Positions 47,501 through 53,698 of a DNA stretch of 64,000 bases are shown one piece after another. The stretch's first letter is position 1, and each line of letters opens with the position of its first letter. Origin of the DNA: Elmis aenea (lineage: Eukaryota; Arthropoda; Insecta; Coleoptera; Elmidae); the NCBI GenBank assembly GCA_947652605.1, contig OX393576.1:64890966-64954965 (forward strand). The letters run 5' to 3'. The notes beneath the pieces were generated by a model. That model was not told the origin of the DNA, made no database searches, and worked only from the letters and a program-made list of their open reading frames with translations. Made by a program: the position numbers and the translations under genes.

Positions 47501-48628
47501 AAAGTAAGTTTGTCTGATAAATGCTGTAATCATTTAACACATTGACTGCCGAGCCGATTTTCGTAATTTTTTTTGCATGGAATCTTTTGCTAACAAGTAG
47601 AGTATACATAAAAAACTTTTAAAAAAATTAAAAATGTCATTTGGGGTCAATTAGACCCGTGTGCCGTGTTTATCAATATCACAGTCTATGAGAGATTACA
47701 GGAAAAGTTTACGTGCAGGGAAGCTATGTTGTTAAGAAATGTCAACAAACTCTGTTAGGCTAACAACCTAATTATTTTATTTGATATCATTACATAAATA
47801 TCCAAAATAGAATTGACTTTTATGACACTTTTTAAACGTTAAATATTTAATTTGTATCTGTTGATCCAGTGTAAAAACTCTATGGCTTAAAAAAAACAAA
47901 AATTCTTTTCCTAAAATACAAAAAGATCAATTAAAATTAGCCATTGCATTGTTTTCTCTAATATAAATAAACATTACAGAAACACTTGATGTAAAATCGA
48001 GCCTGCACTCCATAAATAATTAAAAAATCATTATTTTAAAAGAGTTGCTATTAAGAACGAGTAATGATAAATATTAATGTAACTTAGCGCACCAGTATTA
48101 ATTTAATCGGCGCAAATTTATTGAAATTATCGGGTGTGTAAGGAAAGGAGGATGCTGTTAAAGCAACTTTACAGGCAGTTATTATTTTAACGATATGTTG
48201 TGCACCGCCAAAAGTGTAACAGAAGTAAAAGGTTAAACCAACACATCACGATTTTAAATGATTTATCGAAACGCGTCTCTTACACAGACATAACGTTTTG
48301 ATCTTTTGTTTTTTATAGCCAATTAATGGAGAAAGGATCATCTCTTCCTTGGAACGAGGTACTGTTCGAAACTATCGGCGAAAGCAAATTGGACGGAACT
48401 GCACTAAGGGAGTACTTCCGTCCGCTGGAAGATTGGTTGAGAAATGAGAACCTACGGACGCAAGAGTTTGTTGGATGGTTATACGATGGTGACTACTGTA
48501 AACAAAGTATTGAAACTGCAGGTTTACAAGTGTACGGTGGCTTCTATAATACCGGTCATTATGTTACCGCGAGCATATCATTTGTGTTAATGACGGTGTG
48601 TGCCAACGTTTTTTACTCTCTCAAATGA
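2158..48628 (+). CDS. Ance-3: ACE-like (peptidyl-dipeptidase A, M2 family) protein, 10 exons, likely catalytically impaired
   Basis: Joining 2158-2544, 9457-9615, 11561-11801, 13896-14185, 16966-17135, 24014-24138, 27043-27286, 27348-27446, 45533-45673 and 48319-48628 gives an uninterrupted 721-residue reading frame; every junction has GT-AG and matching phase. Residues 1-24 are a signal peptide, 25-105 an Asn/Pro-rich extension not typical of ACE, about 110-690 one M2 domain, and 699-721 a hydrophobic tail suggesting a membrane or GPI anchor. Visible M2 landmarks are [23 protein letters not shown] (zinc ligands H433 and H437, catalytic E434), FHEAIGE (third ligand E461), [12 protein letters not shown] and [13 protein letters not shown] sequence. 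From about residue 400 to 575 numbering runs 50 ahead of human testis ACE, so H353 is Q403, D415 is E465 and Y523 is F573, while K511, H513, Y520 and R522 are kept. Active ACE removes C-terminal dipeptides; loss of the His and Tyr that stabilise the transition state predicts weak or no activity. The Ance-3 symbol is inferred from the anchor and substitutions, not proven. Confidence 0.93.
2618..3485. mobile_element. Foldback element, family 2, in ACE intron 1
   Basis: CAGGGTGATCCACTTTTCTG at the left pairs with the complement at 3464-3485. Almost the whole 868 bp folds into one imperfect hairpin with arms near 390 bp. Starts 74 bp after exon 1. Short open frames inside are by-products. Confidence 0.85.
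3486..5470. other. Intron 1, nothing recognised
   Basis: AT-rich unique-looking sequence; no exon-like open frame with M2 similarity or other family. Confidence 0.5.
5471..6186. mobile_element. Foldback element, family 1, complete copy
   Basis: Ends CAGGGTGTTTTTTAAGTATT and complement, TA on both sides, inverted arms of about 180 bp containing GGCGTCTCCTTTCGGAGTTA. The 716-bp copy lacks the inner part of the right arm. Confidence 0.87.
6187..7126. other. Intron 1, nothing recognised
   Basis: AT-rich sequence between two foldback copies; no gene seen. The gaps 7592-8209 and 8967-9456 are likewise empty. Confidence 0.5.
7127..7591. mobile_element. Foldback element, family 1, left arm mostly deleted
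   Basis: The short left end CAGGGTGTTCCTTGAATATT is followed almost at once by the inner right arm; the right end AATATTTAAAAAACACTCTG is retained. Confidence 0.8.
8210..8966. mobile_element. Mariner-like element remnant in ACE intron 1
   Basis: Ends CAGTGTGTCCAAAAGGTATG and complement, then about 110 bp of paired arms. TA precedes the left end. It contains a transposase C-terminal fossil. A lone end of the family occurs at 55701. Confidence 0.82.
8570..8755 (-). pseudogene. Tc1/mariner transposase C-terminal fossil
   Basis: Minus-strand conceptual sequence reads [20 protein letters not shown] and [13 protein letters not shown], the typical C-terminal helix region after the third catalytic residue. 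Stops and frameshifts follow before a [17 protein letters not shown] end. Non-functional. Confidence 0.75.
9457..9615 (+). CDS. ACE-like exon 2
   Basis: Acceptor TTCCAG, donor GTAAGT, phase 0 at both ends; residues 130-182. It begins [18 protein letters not shown], the typical helix after the conserved NVN motif of insect ACE, and ends near ALPADQLDR. Confidence 0.88.
9780..10808. mobile_element. Foldback element, family 3, in ACE intron 2
   Basis: CAGGGTGTACCAGTTATCGT and complement, flanked by TA on both sides; arms pair again around 9850 and 10640. 1029 bp, no coding capacity. Confidence 0.83.
10809..11560. other. Intron 2 remainder, nothing recognised
   Basis: AT-rich; the short open frame at 11178-11399 shows no known domain. 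Confidence 0.45.
11561..11801 (+). CDS. ACE-like exon 3
   Basis: Acceptor ATTACAG, donor GTAAGT, leaves phase 1. Codes [18 protein letters not shown] and the ACE-typical [19 protein letters not shown]. Two Cys (ASVC and FRCG) match the first conserved disulfide of ACE. Confidence 0.92.
11901..13156. mobile_element. hAT-type non-autonomous element in ACE intron 3
   Basis: CAGTGGCGTAGCAAG and CTAGCTACGCCACTG ends with an exact 8-bp duplication GGTTCACT at 11893-11900 and 13157-13164. No intact transposase frame. It is GC-richer than the surroundings near both ends. Confidence 0.9.
13165..13895. other. Intron 3 remainder, nothing recognised
   Basis: AT-rich spacer ahead of exon 4; no repeats with clear ends. 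Confidence 0.45.
13896..14185 (+). CDS. ACE-like exon 4
   Basis: Acceptor AAATAG, donor GTAATA; ends phase 0. Codes [23 protein letters not shown] and [20 protein letters not shown]332 corresponds to substrate-binding Q281 of human testis ACE. A foldback transposon starts only 12 nt past the donor, so an open frame runs on into it. Confidence 0.94.
14198..15680. mobile_element. Foldback element, family 4, 12 nt after the exon 4 donor
   Basis: CAGGGTGTCCCAGATAACAT and complement with TA on both sides; the whole 1483 bp forms a hairpin with arms of about 700 bp. Position immediately inside intron 4 places a huge hairpin beside a splice site. Confidence 0.9.
15681..16965. other. Intron 4 remainder, nothing recognised
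   Basis: AT-rich; no exon-like similarity before exon 5. Confidence 0.45.
16966..17135 (+). CDS. ACE-like exon 5
   Basis: Acceptor TTTTAG, donor GTAAAA, leaves phase 2. Begins [15 protein letters not shown] and contains CQASAWDF, where active ACE has CHxSAWDF: the His that contacts the substrate carbonyl is Gln here. Confidence 0.92.
18847..18880. repeat. Perfect 34-bp palindrome, subterminal pogo motif
   Basis: Two abutting copies of TAGGGTAAAATGATCCC in inverted orientation lie just before the transposase start. The half-site recurs in the TIRs and near 18484, 18832, 20859, 20879 and 20900. It is probably a transposase binding site, and its position could allow autoregulation. Confidence 0.75.
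18955..20823 (+). CDS. Pogo-like DDD transposase with C-terminal PHD finger, intact
   Basis: An uninterrupted 622-codon frame starting [16 protein letters not shown]. Residues 13-55 form a pipsqueak/CENP-B-type helix-turn-helix ([20 protein letters not shown]). Residues about 60-155 resemble the CENP-B-type second DNA-binding domain ([10 protein letters not shown]). Residues about 175-400 form a DDE_1 nuclease with D183 (NVDETS), D293 (LDGHLSH) and D330 (LQPLD), a DD36D spacing. The region 410-560 is charged and low-complexity with Lys/Glu-rich stretches. Residues 564-610 form a Cys/His PHD-type zinc finger ([21 protein letters not shown]). It would cut and paste the surrounding element by binding its ends in the nucleus; the PHD finger may read chromatin. 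No frameshift or stop breaks the frame, so it is recent or under selection. Confidence 0.95.
   Translation: MVNKYKRKTERQRWDENNMRQAIESVRNGLPYKTAAKDFGVPLMSLKRRCKRKNKLAVDHLKKLGSRTQVFTAEQEEELTHHIVDMESRMYGLTTKDVRSLAYQLAVKNGIVHPFSEKKKLAGKDWLMGFRNRHQELSLRSPEATSIARARAFNKPIVTKFFTLLKTVFDKTPFMPHRIFNVDETSVSTVPGKNCKVLARRGRKQVGRVVSAERGVSTTAVICTSAGGSFVPPMLIFARKRMKEELKDGAPPGTVFICNDSGWMNLDVFAVWFDHFLSHTKLTADDPALLILDGHLSHTKNLNVIEKARINFVTILCLPPHTTHRLQPLDLSYMYPLNHYHDQALEKWLTNHPGRVVTVFQISSIFNESYMKASTPLNAINGFKKAGIVPYDPDIFSDIDFAAAEVTKQAEPKTLTQDDDTHGQNDITASITPPRQVVKIQGCEELDEDDISVTPSTSFLFSPEDVCPLPKMSEQQRTTKTRKSVGTTILTSTPYKDQLVEEQQKKAEQEIKKALKMKNKTAVKIKQEGKNKTQSLAKGKGCKRKKEDEDESESDVEEDVDVECLICFETFLRSSAGEGWAQCVKCKRWAHDECAGLEDDDCDPYTCDYCAVAPKVRRKVFE
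20856..20916. repeat. 3' subterminal TAAAATGATCC motifs of the pogo element
   Basis: Three copies of the same motif in mixed orientation follow the stop codon, mirroring the cluster upstream of the gene. Confidence 0.65.
22780..24013. other. Intron 5 remainder
   Basis: Contains only a small inverted pair (ACGGATA with TATCCGT, 22781-22837). No gene. Confidence 0.45.
24014..24138 (+). CDS. ACE-like exon 6, zinc-binding motif
   Basis: Acceptor TTTCAG, donor GTTAGT. Carries [10 protein letters not shown] (HExxH zinc motif) and [13 protein letters not shown], matching the ACE core. The HEMGH of active ACE reads HELAH here. Confidence 0.95.
24295..25770. mobile_element. Mariner-like element(s), self-nested, in ACE intron 6
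   Basis: The left end CAGCGTCATTCAAAAAGTCT is followed by two tandem copies of the arm (24295-24600, 24600-24800), and two inverted copies lie at 25440-25506 and 25506-25765. This suggests one copy inserted in another. The inner part carries a transposase fossil. Confidence 0.75.
24847..25053 (-). pseudogene. Tc1/mariner transposase N-terminal fragment
   Basis: Reads [20 protein letters not shown] and [13 protein letters not shown], the second helix-turn-helix and linker of Tc1/mariner transposases. The frame stops before any catalytic Asp. A decayed remnant. Confidence 0.75.
25771..27042. other. Intron 6 remainder
   Basis: AT-rich with one hAT end fragment at 26300. No exon-like frame. Confidence 0.45.
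26300..26356. mobile_element. hAT element end fragment
   Basis: GGGCCGCGACCTACAATTTG followed by GGAAACTCTG is the inverted form of a common hAT terminus (CAGxGTTTCCCAAA with GGTCGCG). No partner end was found. Confidence 0.45.
27043..27286 (+). CDS. ACE-like exon 7, third zinc ligand
   Basis: Acceptor TTTTAG, donor GTGATA. Contains [19 protein letters not shown] with the third zinc ligand E461. The Asp that orients a zinc His in active ACE is Glu. The split codon gives Ala instead of the usual Gly just before FHEA. Intron 7 downstream is only 61 nt. Confidence 0.95.
27348..27446 (+). CDS. ACE-like exon 8, C-terminal substrate anchor
   Basis: Acceptor TTTGCAG, donor GTAAGA. Codes [25 protein letters not shown]; keeps the Lys, His and Tyr equivalent to K511, H513 and Y520. 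The 18-kb intron 8 holding three antisense cuticular genes follows. Confidence 0.95.
27472..27477 (-). terminator. Polyadenylation signal candidate of cuticular gene A
   Basis: AATAAA on the minus strand, 118 nt past the stop codon. Cleavage 10-30 nt downstream would fall on or next to the exon 8 donor of the sense ACE-like gene. Confidence 0.5.
27595..29009 (-). CDS. CPLCP-type PYPV-repeat cuticular protein A
   Basis: Two exons on the minus strand: 29009-28998 (ATG plus three codons, donor GTGAGT) and 28884-27595 (acceptor TTTTAG), phase 0, 433 residues. Residues 1-18 form a signal peptide split by the intron. A charged linker follows to KRGL (48-51), then a Gly-rich block to about 130. About 250 residues of alternating PYPV-Glu-Lys / PYPV-Lys-Val repeats come next, then a Gly/Asp/His-rich tail. 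Density of PY and PV pairs is the hallmark of low-complexity proline-rich cuticular proteins, which are secreted into the exoskeleton matrix. The gene lies antisense inside intron 8 of the ACE-like gene, its stop codon 148 bp from exon 8. Family is well supported; tissue and partners are unknown. Confidence 0.88.
29040..29075 (-). promoter_or_regulatory. Core promoter of cuticular gene A
   Basis: TATAAAAA on the minus strand (29075-29068) lies 33 nt before a CAGT initiator (A at 29042). The predicted 5' leader is 33 nt. Confidence 0.7.
29110..30564. other. Upstream of cuticular gene A, nothing definite
   Basis: AT-rich sequence that should contain the distal control region of gene A; no recognisable coding sequence. 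Confidence 0.4.
30565..31950. mobile_element. Foldback element, family 5, in ACE intron 8
   Basis: CAGGATGTCCCCGTTATCGG at the left and its complement at about 31930-31940; arms of several hundred bp. Lies between cuticular genes A and B. The same family recurs at 48960-50594. Confidence 0.82.
31951..33400. other. Between foldback element and cuticular gene B, nothing recognised
   Basis: AT-rich, no repeats with clear ends, no coding similarity. Confidence 0.45.
33401..33406 (-). terminator. Polyadenylation signal candidate of cuticular gene B
   Basis: First AATAAA on the minus strand after the stop codon, about 250 nt downstream. Confidence 0.35.
33659..34977 (-). CDS. CPLCP-type PYPV-repeat cuticular protein B
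   Basis: Exon 1 is 34977-34966 (ATG ACG AAT TTA, donor GTAAGT), exon 2 is 34819-33659 (acceptor TTTTCAG); 390 residues. The signal peptide is [24 protein letters not shown] lies at 28-31, followed by an acidic, Phe/His-bearing block with three EEEHKF repeats and a run of five His near residue 115. PYPV repeats run from about 125, ending in an EMEWKDFKW tail. It is more charged and less Gly-rich than its two neighbours, and many repeats read VPYxV rather than PYPV. It is a secreted cuticle matrix protein by family. It sits in the middle of the three-gene antisense cluster in intron 8. Confidence 0.87.
35009..35047 (-). promoter_or_regulatory. Core promoter of cuticular gene B
   Basis: CTATATAAT on the minus strand (35047-35039) lies about 35 nt before TCAGTA (A at 35011); leader 34 nt. 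The layout matches genes A and C. Confidence 0.65.
35048..36869. other. Upstream of cuticular gene B, nothing recognised
   Basis: AT-rich, no open frame of note. Confidence 0.45.
36870..37043 (+). repeat. Two tandem repeats of about 87 bp
   Basis: Units 36870-36956 and 36959-37043 share AAGTG, TTACGCACGGTGAGCAAAA-like, TATCAAAGTAG and TCACGTCAAAA-like blocks, diverged from each other. Confidence 0.65.
37129..37252. repeat. GC-rich imperfect palindrome
   Basis: ATAACACGAGTTGTAA and ATTACGCACTCGTGGAAA pair with the reversed sequence ending at TTACAACTCTTGTTAT, around the centre CGCCGCTACGCGGC. It resembles a small inverted-repeat element. Confidence 0.6.
37674..38158. mobile_element. hAT-type MITE, possibly nested
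   Basis: CAGGCCTTATCAGAG and CTCTGAAAGGCCCTG ends with weakly similar flanks. An inner CAGCGTTTGTCAAACTATGG with GTCGCGACCC (37807) is the terminus of a second hAT family. Confidence 0.65.
38159..40283. other. Intron 8 spacer
   Basis: Apart from the MITE at 39246-39512 I see nothing. Confidence 0.45.
39246..39512. mobile_element. 267-bp MITE with TA target
   Basis: CAGGGTTCTCGTTT pairs with AAACGAGAACCCTG, and GGCCACTAT with ATAGTGGCC; TA flanks both ends. Confidence 0.85.
40284..40690 (+). repeat. Left copy of a long direct repeat flanking the LINE fragment
   Basis: Excluding the hAT insertion, it matches 41228-41371 from CCAGTTTCTG-like sequence through AAGTTTGCCATGTAT and AAATATAT to a GGTTTACC / GGTTAACC end. 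It fits a very long target-site duplication. Confidence 0.6.
40368..40625. mobile_element. hAT-type MITE inside a long direct repeat
   Basis: CAGGACCGG and CCGGCTCAG ends with 8-bp flanks CTTATGGA and CTTATAGA (one mismatch). Removing it restores a repeat shared with 41275-41300. Confidence 0.8.
40692..41227 (-). pseudogene. 5'-truncated LINE reverse-transcriptase C-terminus
   Basis: Minus-strand conceptual pieces read [49 protein letters not shown] and [14 protein letters not shown], the thumb and tail of non-LTR retrotransposon reverse transcriptases. Stops and frameshifts interrupt it. Flanked by direct repeats of about 140 bp. Confidence 0.8.
41228..41371 (+). repeat. Right copy of the long direct repeat
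   Basis: Partner of 40284-40690; diverged by point changes and a few small indels. Confidence 0.6.
41372..43285. other. Spacer downstream of cuticular gene C
   Basis: AT-rich; no gene or bounded element seen. Confidence 0.45.
43286..43304 (-). terminator. Polyadenylation signals of cuticular gene C
   Basis: Two AATAAA motifs on the minus strand (43304-43299 and 43291-43286) about 150 nt past the stop codon. Confidence 0.45.
43452..44916 (-). CDS. CPLCP-type PYPV-repeat cuticular protein C
   Basis: Exon 1 is 44916-44905 (ATG AAG CCT TTG, donor GTGAGT), exon 2 is 44630-43452 (acceptor ATTACAG); 396 residues. The signal peptide is [20 protein letters not shown] Lys-rich linker ends at KRGL (38-41). 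A [12 protein letters not shown] block to about 105 precedes some 270 residues of PQPYPVEKH / VPYPVKVPV repeats. The C-terminus turns His/Tyr-rich (YVQQAHYGH). This is the most regular repeat array of the three. It is the upstream-most gene of the head-to-tail antisense cluster. The inferred role is secreted exoskeleton matrix protein. Confidence 0.88.
44955..44991 (-). promoter_or_regulatory. Core promoter of cuticular gene C
   Basis: TATAAAAG on the minus strand (44991-44984) lies 34 nt before ACAGTT (A at 44957); leader about 41 nt. Confidence 0.7.
44992..45532. other. Upstream of cuticular gene C / end of intron 8
   Basis: The first 130 bp beyond the TATA box are GC-richer than the surroundings and may hold proximal promoter elements; the rest is plain intron. 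Confidence 0.4.
45533..45673 (+). CDS. ACE-like exon 9
   Basis: Acceptor GTTCTAG, donor GTAATG. The split Arg is followed by [20 protein letters not shown], where active ACE has RYFVSF: the transition-state Tyr is Phe (F573). Ends near [14 protein letters not shown]. Confidence 0.94.
46380..46721. mobile_element. Foldback element, family 1, solo right arm
   Basis: Retains GGAGACGTCTAAGGAAGAAA and the right end CTTAAGAAACACCCTG; no left end. Located in ACE intron 9. Confidence 0.8.
46722..48318. other. Intron 9 remainder
   Basis: AT-rich; the block 47540-47670 (TGACTGCCGAGCCG, GGTCAATTAGACCC) may be a degenerate element but has no defined ends. The stretch 45674-46379 is also empty. Confidence 0.4.
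48319..48628 (+). CDS. ACE-like terminal exon 10 with hydrophobic tail
   Basis: Acceptor TTTATAG; codes [36 protein letters not shown] and a C-terminal hydrophobic run (residues about 702-719) ending in a single Lys before TGA. This fits a GPI-attachment or membrane-anchor tail. Confidence 0.93.
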
Positions 48629-48787
48629 GAGCGTTTTAAAAAAACATGAACCTTACATGGAGCGTCTGTAAAATTTAAACAGCGACAAAAAAAAACACAA
48701 AAACAAGGTCTACTGCAAATGCAAAATTGATTTCATTAGGCATTCTGTACAGCTACAGCAAAGTTAGTGGTTTTATTTCATGGACTC

Positions 48788-48793
48788 ATTAAA
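48788..48793 (+). terminator. Possible polyadenylation signal of the ACE-like gene
   Basis: ATTAAA about 160 nt after the stop codon and before the next transposon; no AATAAA lies closer. Weak evidence. Confidence 0.3.
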
Positions 48794-48959
48794 TAACTAC
48801 CTAACAATTATCGCAGCTATTATAATCTTGATTCTGTAAAAAAGAATAATTTAAGTCAAAGCTTCCTAGTGTTTAAAAAATTAAATTTAAACTAGATATG
48901 TGTCTTTACTAGTAAATTACGCAAAAATTTTCTATGTATAAATTTTTATATAATATATA

Positions 48960-50594
48960 CTGGGTGTCCCGGTTATCACTGCAAATATTTTAAGTGGTGA
49001 TAGAGGACCTTATTCTAAGAAAAAAAGTTTTTTCTAAAATCAAATGCTAGGCAGATATCAACCTTACTTGATTTTTTTACACTTCTGCATTTATAAGACT
49101 CTGTCGCCGAAAATATCAATTCTATCGTAAAATACCTTGCAGATTTTTAATAGAACATGAAATTCTCTACAAAATTGGTTATAATGTTTTTCTATCTACA
49201 GGCAATGGTTTAAAAGTTATAAAGCAGTTTGTACAAAAAAAATTAATTGTTTCTTAGACTTTGCAACCGCTGTATCTTTAAGACGAAAGGTTGTAAAAAA
49301 AAACGAATGGCCCATTCCGGATAGCAAATTTTATGGGCTACAACTTTGGTCCAGTGAAGTTCTCGTAAAATCAAACCGATTTTTCGGAAAAGCTGAAAAT
49401 AAGGAACAGAGTGTAAAAAAAATCCGAGAAATAATGTTTTGTATTTAAAAATGGTTTTAAAGAGTGTGCGATTATGTACTGAAAATGATGGAGGTCATTT
49501 TGAACACTTATTGAAGTAATTTTGTAGTTACACGTTATATTTGTTGTGTCAAGACGGATTTGCATTGTTTTGCATTTTATCGTTTTTTTTTCCACGTTTT
49601 TCACTATTATAAACATTTCTATGATAGGTTGGTTTTATCGAGCAACATATTTACCAAAGTTGTAGTTCGTTAAATGCCTTATCCGCAATAGGCATCGGTT
49701 TTGCTCTGCGACGTTTCATTAAAAAGATCCGGCGTTTTTAAAAATTTACATAACTTAGTTACATGCAATTTTAGAATTTTTTGTTAAATTTGTTTGTTAA
49801 CTCCTTAAAAAATGGCAAGAGGTGGTTTTTTGAAGAATTTCAAACTTGATAAAAAGCTTTGAAACTGATGAGATACATAATATTATGAATGGTGCCGATG
49901 CAATGGCATTTTTAATACAACACATCATTATTCCGCGTTTTTTTTTTCAAAAACGATAAAATGCAAATCTATCTTAACACAATAAAATTAACATGTATCC
50001 ACAAAATTACTTCAATAAGTGTTCAAAATGACCTCCATCATTTTCAGTACATAATCGCACACTCTTTAAAAGCATTTTTAAACACAAAACATTATTTCTC
50101 GGAATTTTTTTACACTCTGTTCCTTATTTTCAACTTTTCCGGAAAATCGGTTTGATTTTCCAAAAATGTTCTTGAACCAAAGTTGTAGCCCATAAAATTT
50201 GCTATCCGGAATGGGCCGTCTGTTTTTTGTACAACCTTTCGTGTTAAAGATACAGCGGTTGCAAAGTCTAAGAAACAATTAAAGTTTTTAAATTTTTCAT
50301 ATTTTTTTGTACAAACTGCCTTATAATTTTTAAACCATTGCCTATAGACAAAATATAATTGAAACCAATTTTGTAGAAAATTTCATGTTCTATTAAAAAG
50401 CTGCAAGGTATTTTACAATAGAATTGATATTTTCGGCGACAGAGTCTTATAAATGCAGAAGTGTAAAAAATCAAGTACGTGTTGATATCTGCTTAGCATT
50501 TGATTTTAGAAAAAAGTTTTACTGGAATTTTTTTCTTAGAATAAGGTGCTCTAGCACAACTTAAAATATTTGCTGTGATAACGGGGACACCTTG
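48960..50594. mobile_element. Foldback element, family 5, downstream of the ACE-like gene
   Basis: Ends CTGGGTGTCCCGGTTATCAC and complement, TA on both sides. 1635-bp hairpin, closely matching the copy at 30565. Confidence 0.87.
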
Positions 50595-53194
50595 TATGTC
50601 CATAACGCAATTAAAATAAGTTAGTGTAACATTAATACGATGTAAATATTTATAAATACTTTCTTAATGAAAATAAATGTGTAATGTTATACTTTAACAA
50701 GCATTAACAAGCGAGTCGGAGTTTGTTACATCGGAACTGAGAAAATTTAATTAGAAATGTTTCGCTTTCACATGTTATGGGGGACAAGCAATGGTCAGGT
50801 ACACACGACATGTGGCATCATCTTATTTCAATACTGTGATTAAATGTGATCCTAGACTTACATAACCGTGACGTCATGTTAACACTCTTCTCACGCTGTT
50901 TGTTAATAACTTCATGTTTATTGCAATAACATCTGCGACTTTAGCTGGGGCGTCATAACAATTATATTCACATCATAGAATTTCGACTATTTTTAGTTTA
51001 ACCGTTTCTTCCTTAACAGGCAAGTTACAATAACACGGCAACCTGAAATGTTACGTATCGTGTTATATTTTATAGTGGAATAAAAGTTTAACCGAACTTT
51101 GACAGTTGTAAAGATTTATTTAAATTTATTGTTTTAATTTTACTATAGTAGCAATTAACAAGTTTTAAAAAAAAAACGTCGATTTGTGTATAAAATTAAA
51201 ATATATTTTAATTAACAACAAAATCTTTGTCTAGAAAAAACTAAACTTGTTTGAACTTTAGACAAAATATTCCAACTTCCTGAGCTGGTGCACTAATTTT
51301 TAATTAAATTGAATTCATTCGAAGGCAAACACCTTGAAAAATATTTTTAGAATTAATAGAAGTGACAATAAAAATACCAAAAGTGTCTAGGTTGCTTATT
51401 TTAGAATGATACAAGATTGTTACAAATGTATCGGTCAAATTAGTTTTGTTAAAAATATTTGTATACCAAGTTATTTAATCTGCATCAACAAGCTTGGTTA
51501 ATTTTATTAAAGGTACCAGAATCAACTATTAATAATTTGTGCCTTTCTTTGAATCAGGGGTTCGGAGCGGAGCATAGAGCTGGAGCACGAAGCAGTGGAG
51601 CAATGGGTTTTTGCCCGGAGCAGGAGCGGAGTCCGGAGCAAATAATTTTGATTGCTCCACTGCTCCAGTTTATTATGTACAATTTTAAAAAAAACACTTG
51701 TTTTTTCGTTTTTTCAACATTTGGAGATCAATAATTTGTTCTTACAAACAGTTATTTAACTTAACTTGTTTGTCAGGGCTAAATAATGTAATTTTTAACC
51801 AATTTCCACATATCTGATAAAATTTAAACTTGGTTTTAAAAAAAAGTAATTTTTGATTAAAAAATCTCAACAATATTTGGAGCATGGAGCGGAGCAGGAG
51901 CGGAGCTGGAGCAGCCATTTTGATACAGGAGCGGAGCTGGAGCAGAGCAATTAAAAAATTGGACTGCTCCAAACTCTTGCTTTGAATGCAATTAAAATCT
52001 AGAATTTTAAGTTGCAACATATCAATTTGTTTATATATTTCTCCTAAAGGAAACCATCAAATAAAAATTCGAAATTTTTTTCAATACCACCAACAAGTGC
52101 TTTCATCAACCGAGTCGTAATTTTATATAAGAAATATAAATTTTATTTCCAGTACAAAGTTCAAACGCATTAACATCTTGGCGTTTTAAATTTTTTCGGG
52201 TATATTTCCGGTTTAACACAAACATTAATACAATTTTTATATCCACTGACACTAATTGAGAAATACCATAGTTAAATGGAGCATAACTTTCACTTAGGAA
52301 TGTAAACATAAATGTAAATACCTCGATCGACTTCTCAGGTACAGCAACAATATAAAATTGTGCTAATTTATAGTTGATTTATTAATAGTCGACACACATG
52401 CGAGTCAAACTAAAATAATCATCAGAGCATGAATATGTGTTACTTTGATATTATTTTCTTTGTTACTGAATTAAATGAAAATGTCATTGACCAGTGCAAC
52501 ATCAGATTTGCAAAATTATACAGGAAGAGACATTCAATTGCTTGTTTATTTAAATAAAAATCCTTTATTGTTCAAAGAAACTTGTTTGACTTGAAAGTAT
52601 TTTTATGTCTGGTTGGTCACATTAAGTACACTGATTTGCCTAAATCATTCTTAATAACCATTTTTACAGCCTTGACATTTGAAAACATTGAACAAAAGCT
52701 GTTGAACATGAATTTCCGTACTTGTTTAATTCTAGAAATACAAGAACAGGTGCATTTAATTGGATCATCCTGTACATAAGCCTTTACGCCCATGAAAGTA
52801 TATAATATGTATTTATTAAGTGTATACATATATAGACATACATTTAAACCGCTTATCAACTGAATTCAAGTTTTGACCTTCTGTTTATACACAATTTTGA
52901 AATGGCAGCCAAAATATGATGAAATTTCCTTGGATTTTCTTAGCATTTGCGTAACTGAATTATTAAAGAGGAAGAATTTACACGGTTTTTGAAAAAACAT
53001 CGGATAACATGCAATACGAATTGTCGGTATACAAAATGTGTGGTTTTTCGGTCAAGATCATAAAGTTTATGGTCGTGAATCACAAGTTCATAACTTGGTT
53101 GCGTTGTCATTGAGATTCAGCACATTTTATGCACGCAAAATTCAGGGTGTACCTGAAGTGACCTCGCCTATAATCCTGTACCAAAAAATGTAAT
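50595..53194. other. Intergenic AT-rich DNA around the first GGAGC MITE
   Basis: Outside 51555-51979 no gene or bounded element is recognised. Confidence 0.45.
51555..51979. mobile_element. hAT-type MITE rich in GGAGC motifs
   Basis: Begins CAGGGGTTCGGAGCGGAGCA and ends CTCCAAACTCTTG, with an exact 8-bp duplication CTTTGAAT on both sides. Interior is AT-rich, ends GC-rich. Confidence 0.9.
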
Positions 53195-53698
53195 CAGGGG
53201 TTTGGTGCAGTCTAATTTTTTAATTGCTACGCTCGGGCTCCGCTCCGGCATCAAAATGCCTGCTCCGGCTCCACTCCAGCTCCGCTCCAGCTCCGCTCCA
53301 GCTCCGTTCCAGCTCCGCTCCAGCTCAGCTCCAGCTCCGCTCCAGCTCCGCTCCAGCTCCGCTCCAACTCCGCTCTATGCTCCAAATGTTGTTAAAATTT
53401 TTTTGGTTATACTTTTTTTTAAACAAAGTTTTAATTTTATCGAGTACGTAGAAGTTGGTCAAAAATAACAATATTTGACCCTAACAAACAAGTGAAGTTA
53501 AATAAGTGTTTGAAAAAACAAATTATTGGTCTTCAAACGTTGAAAAACAGGAAAAAAAGTAGTTTTTTAAATAATTGTACATAGGTAATAAACTGGAGCA
53601 ATCAAAATTATTTGCTCCGGACTCCGCTCCTGCTCCGGGCAAAAACCCAATGCTCCACTGCTCCGTGCCCCGACTCCGTGCTCCGCTCCAAACCCCTG
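53195..53698. mobile_element. hAT-type MITE, second copy, with expanded minisatellite
   Basis: CAGGGGTTTGG and CTCCAAACCCCTG ends, flanks AATGTAAT and AATGTAGA. Same family as 51555 in inverted orientation, with an expanded 11-bp array. Confidence 0.87.
53269..53378 (+). repeat. 11-bp minisatellite (CTCCGCTCCAG)n
   Basis: About nine slightly variant copies near one end of the hAT MITE; gives open frames in several phases with an 11-residue Ala/Pro/Ser period, which are not genes. Confidence 0.85.

Noticed and set aside
53269..53378. Possible CRISPR-like array
   Set aside because: Units are 11 bp, contiguous, without spacers, inside a eukaryotic MITE.
53202..53468. Ala/Pro/Ser/Leu-Arg repeat protein frames
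   Set aside because: Two overlapping frames arise from the 11-bp minisatellite in a hAT MITE.
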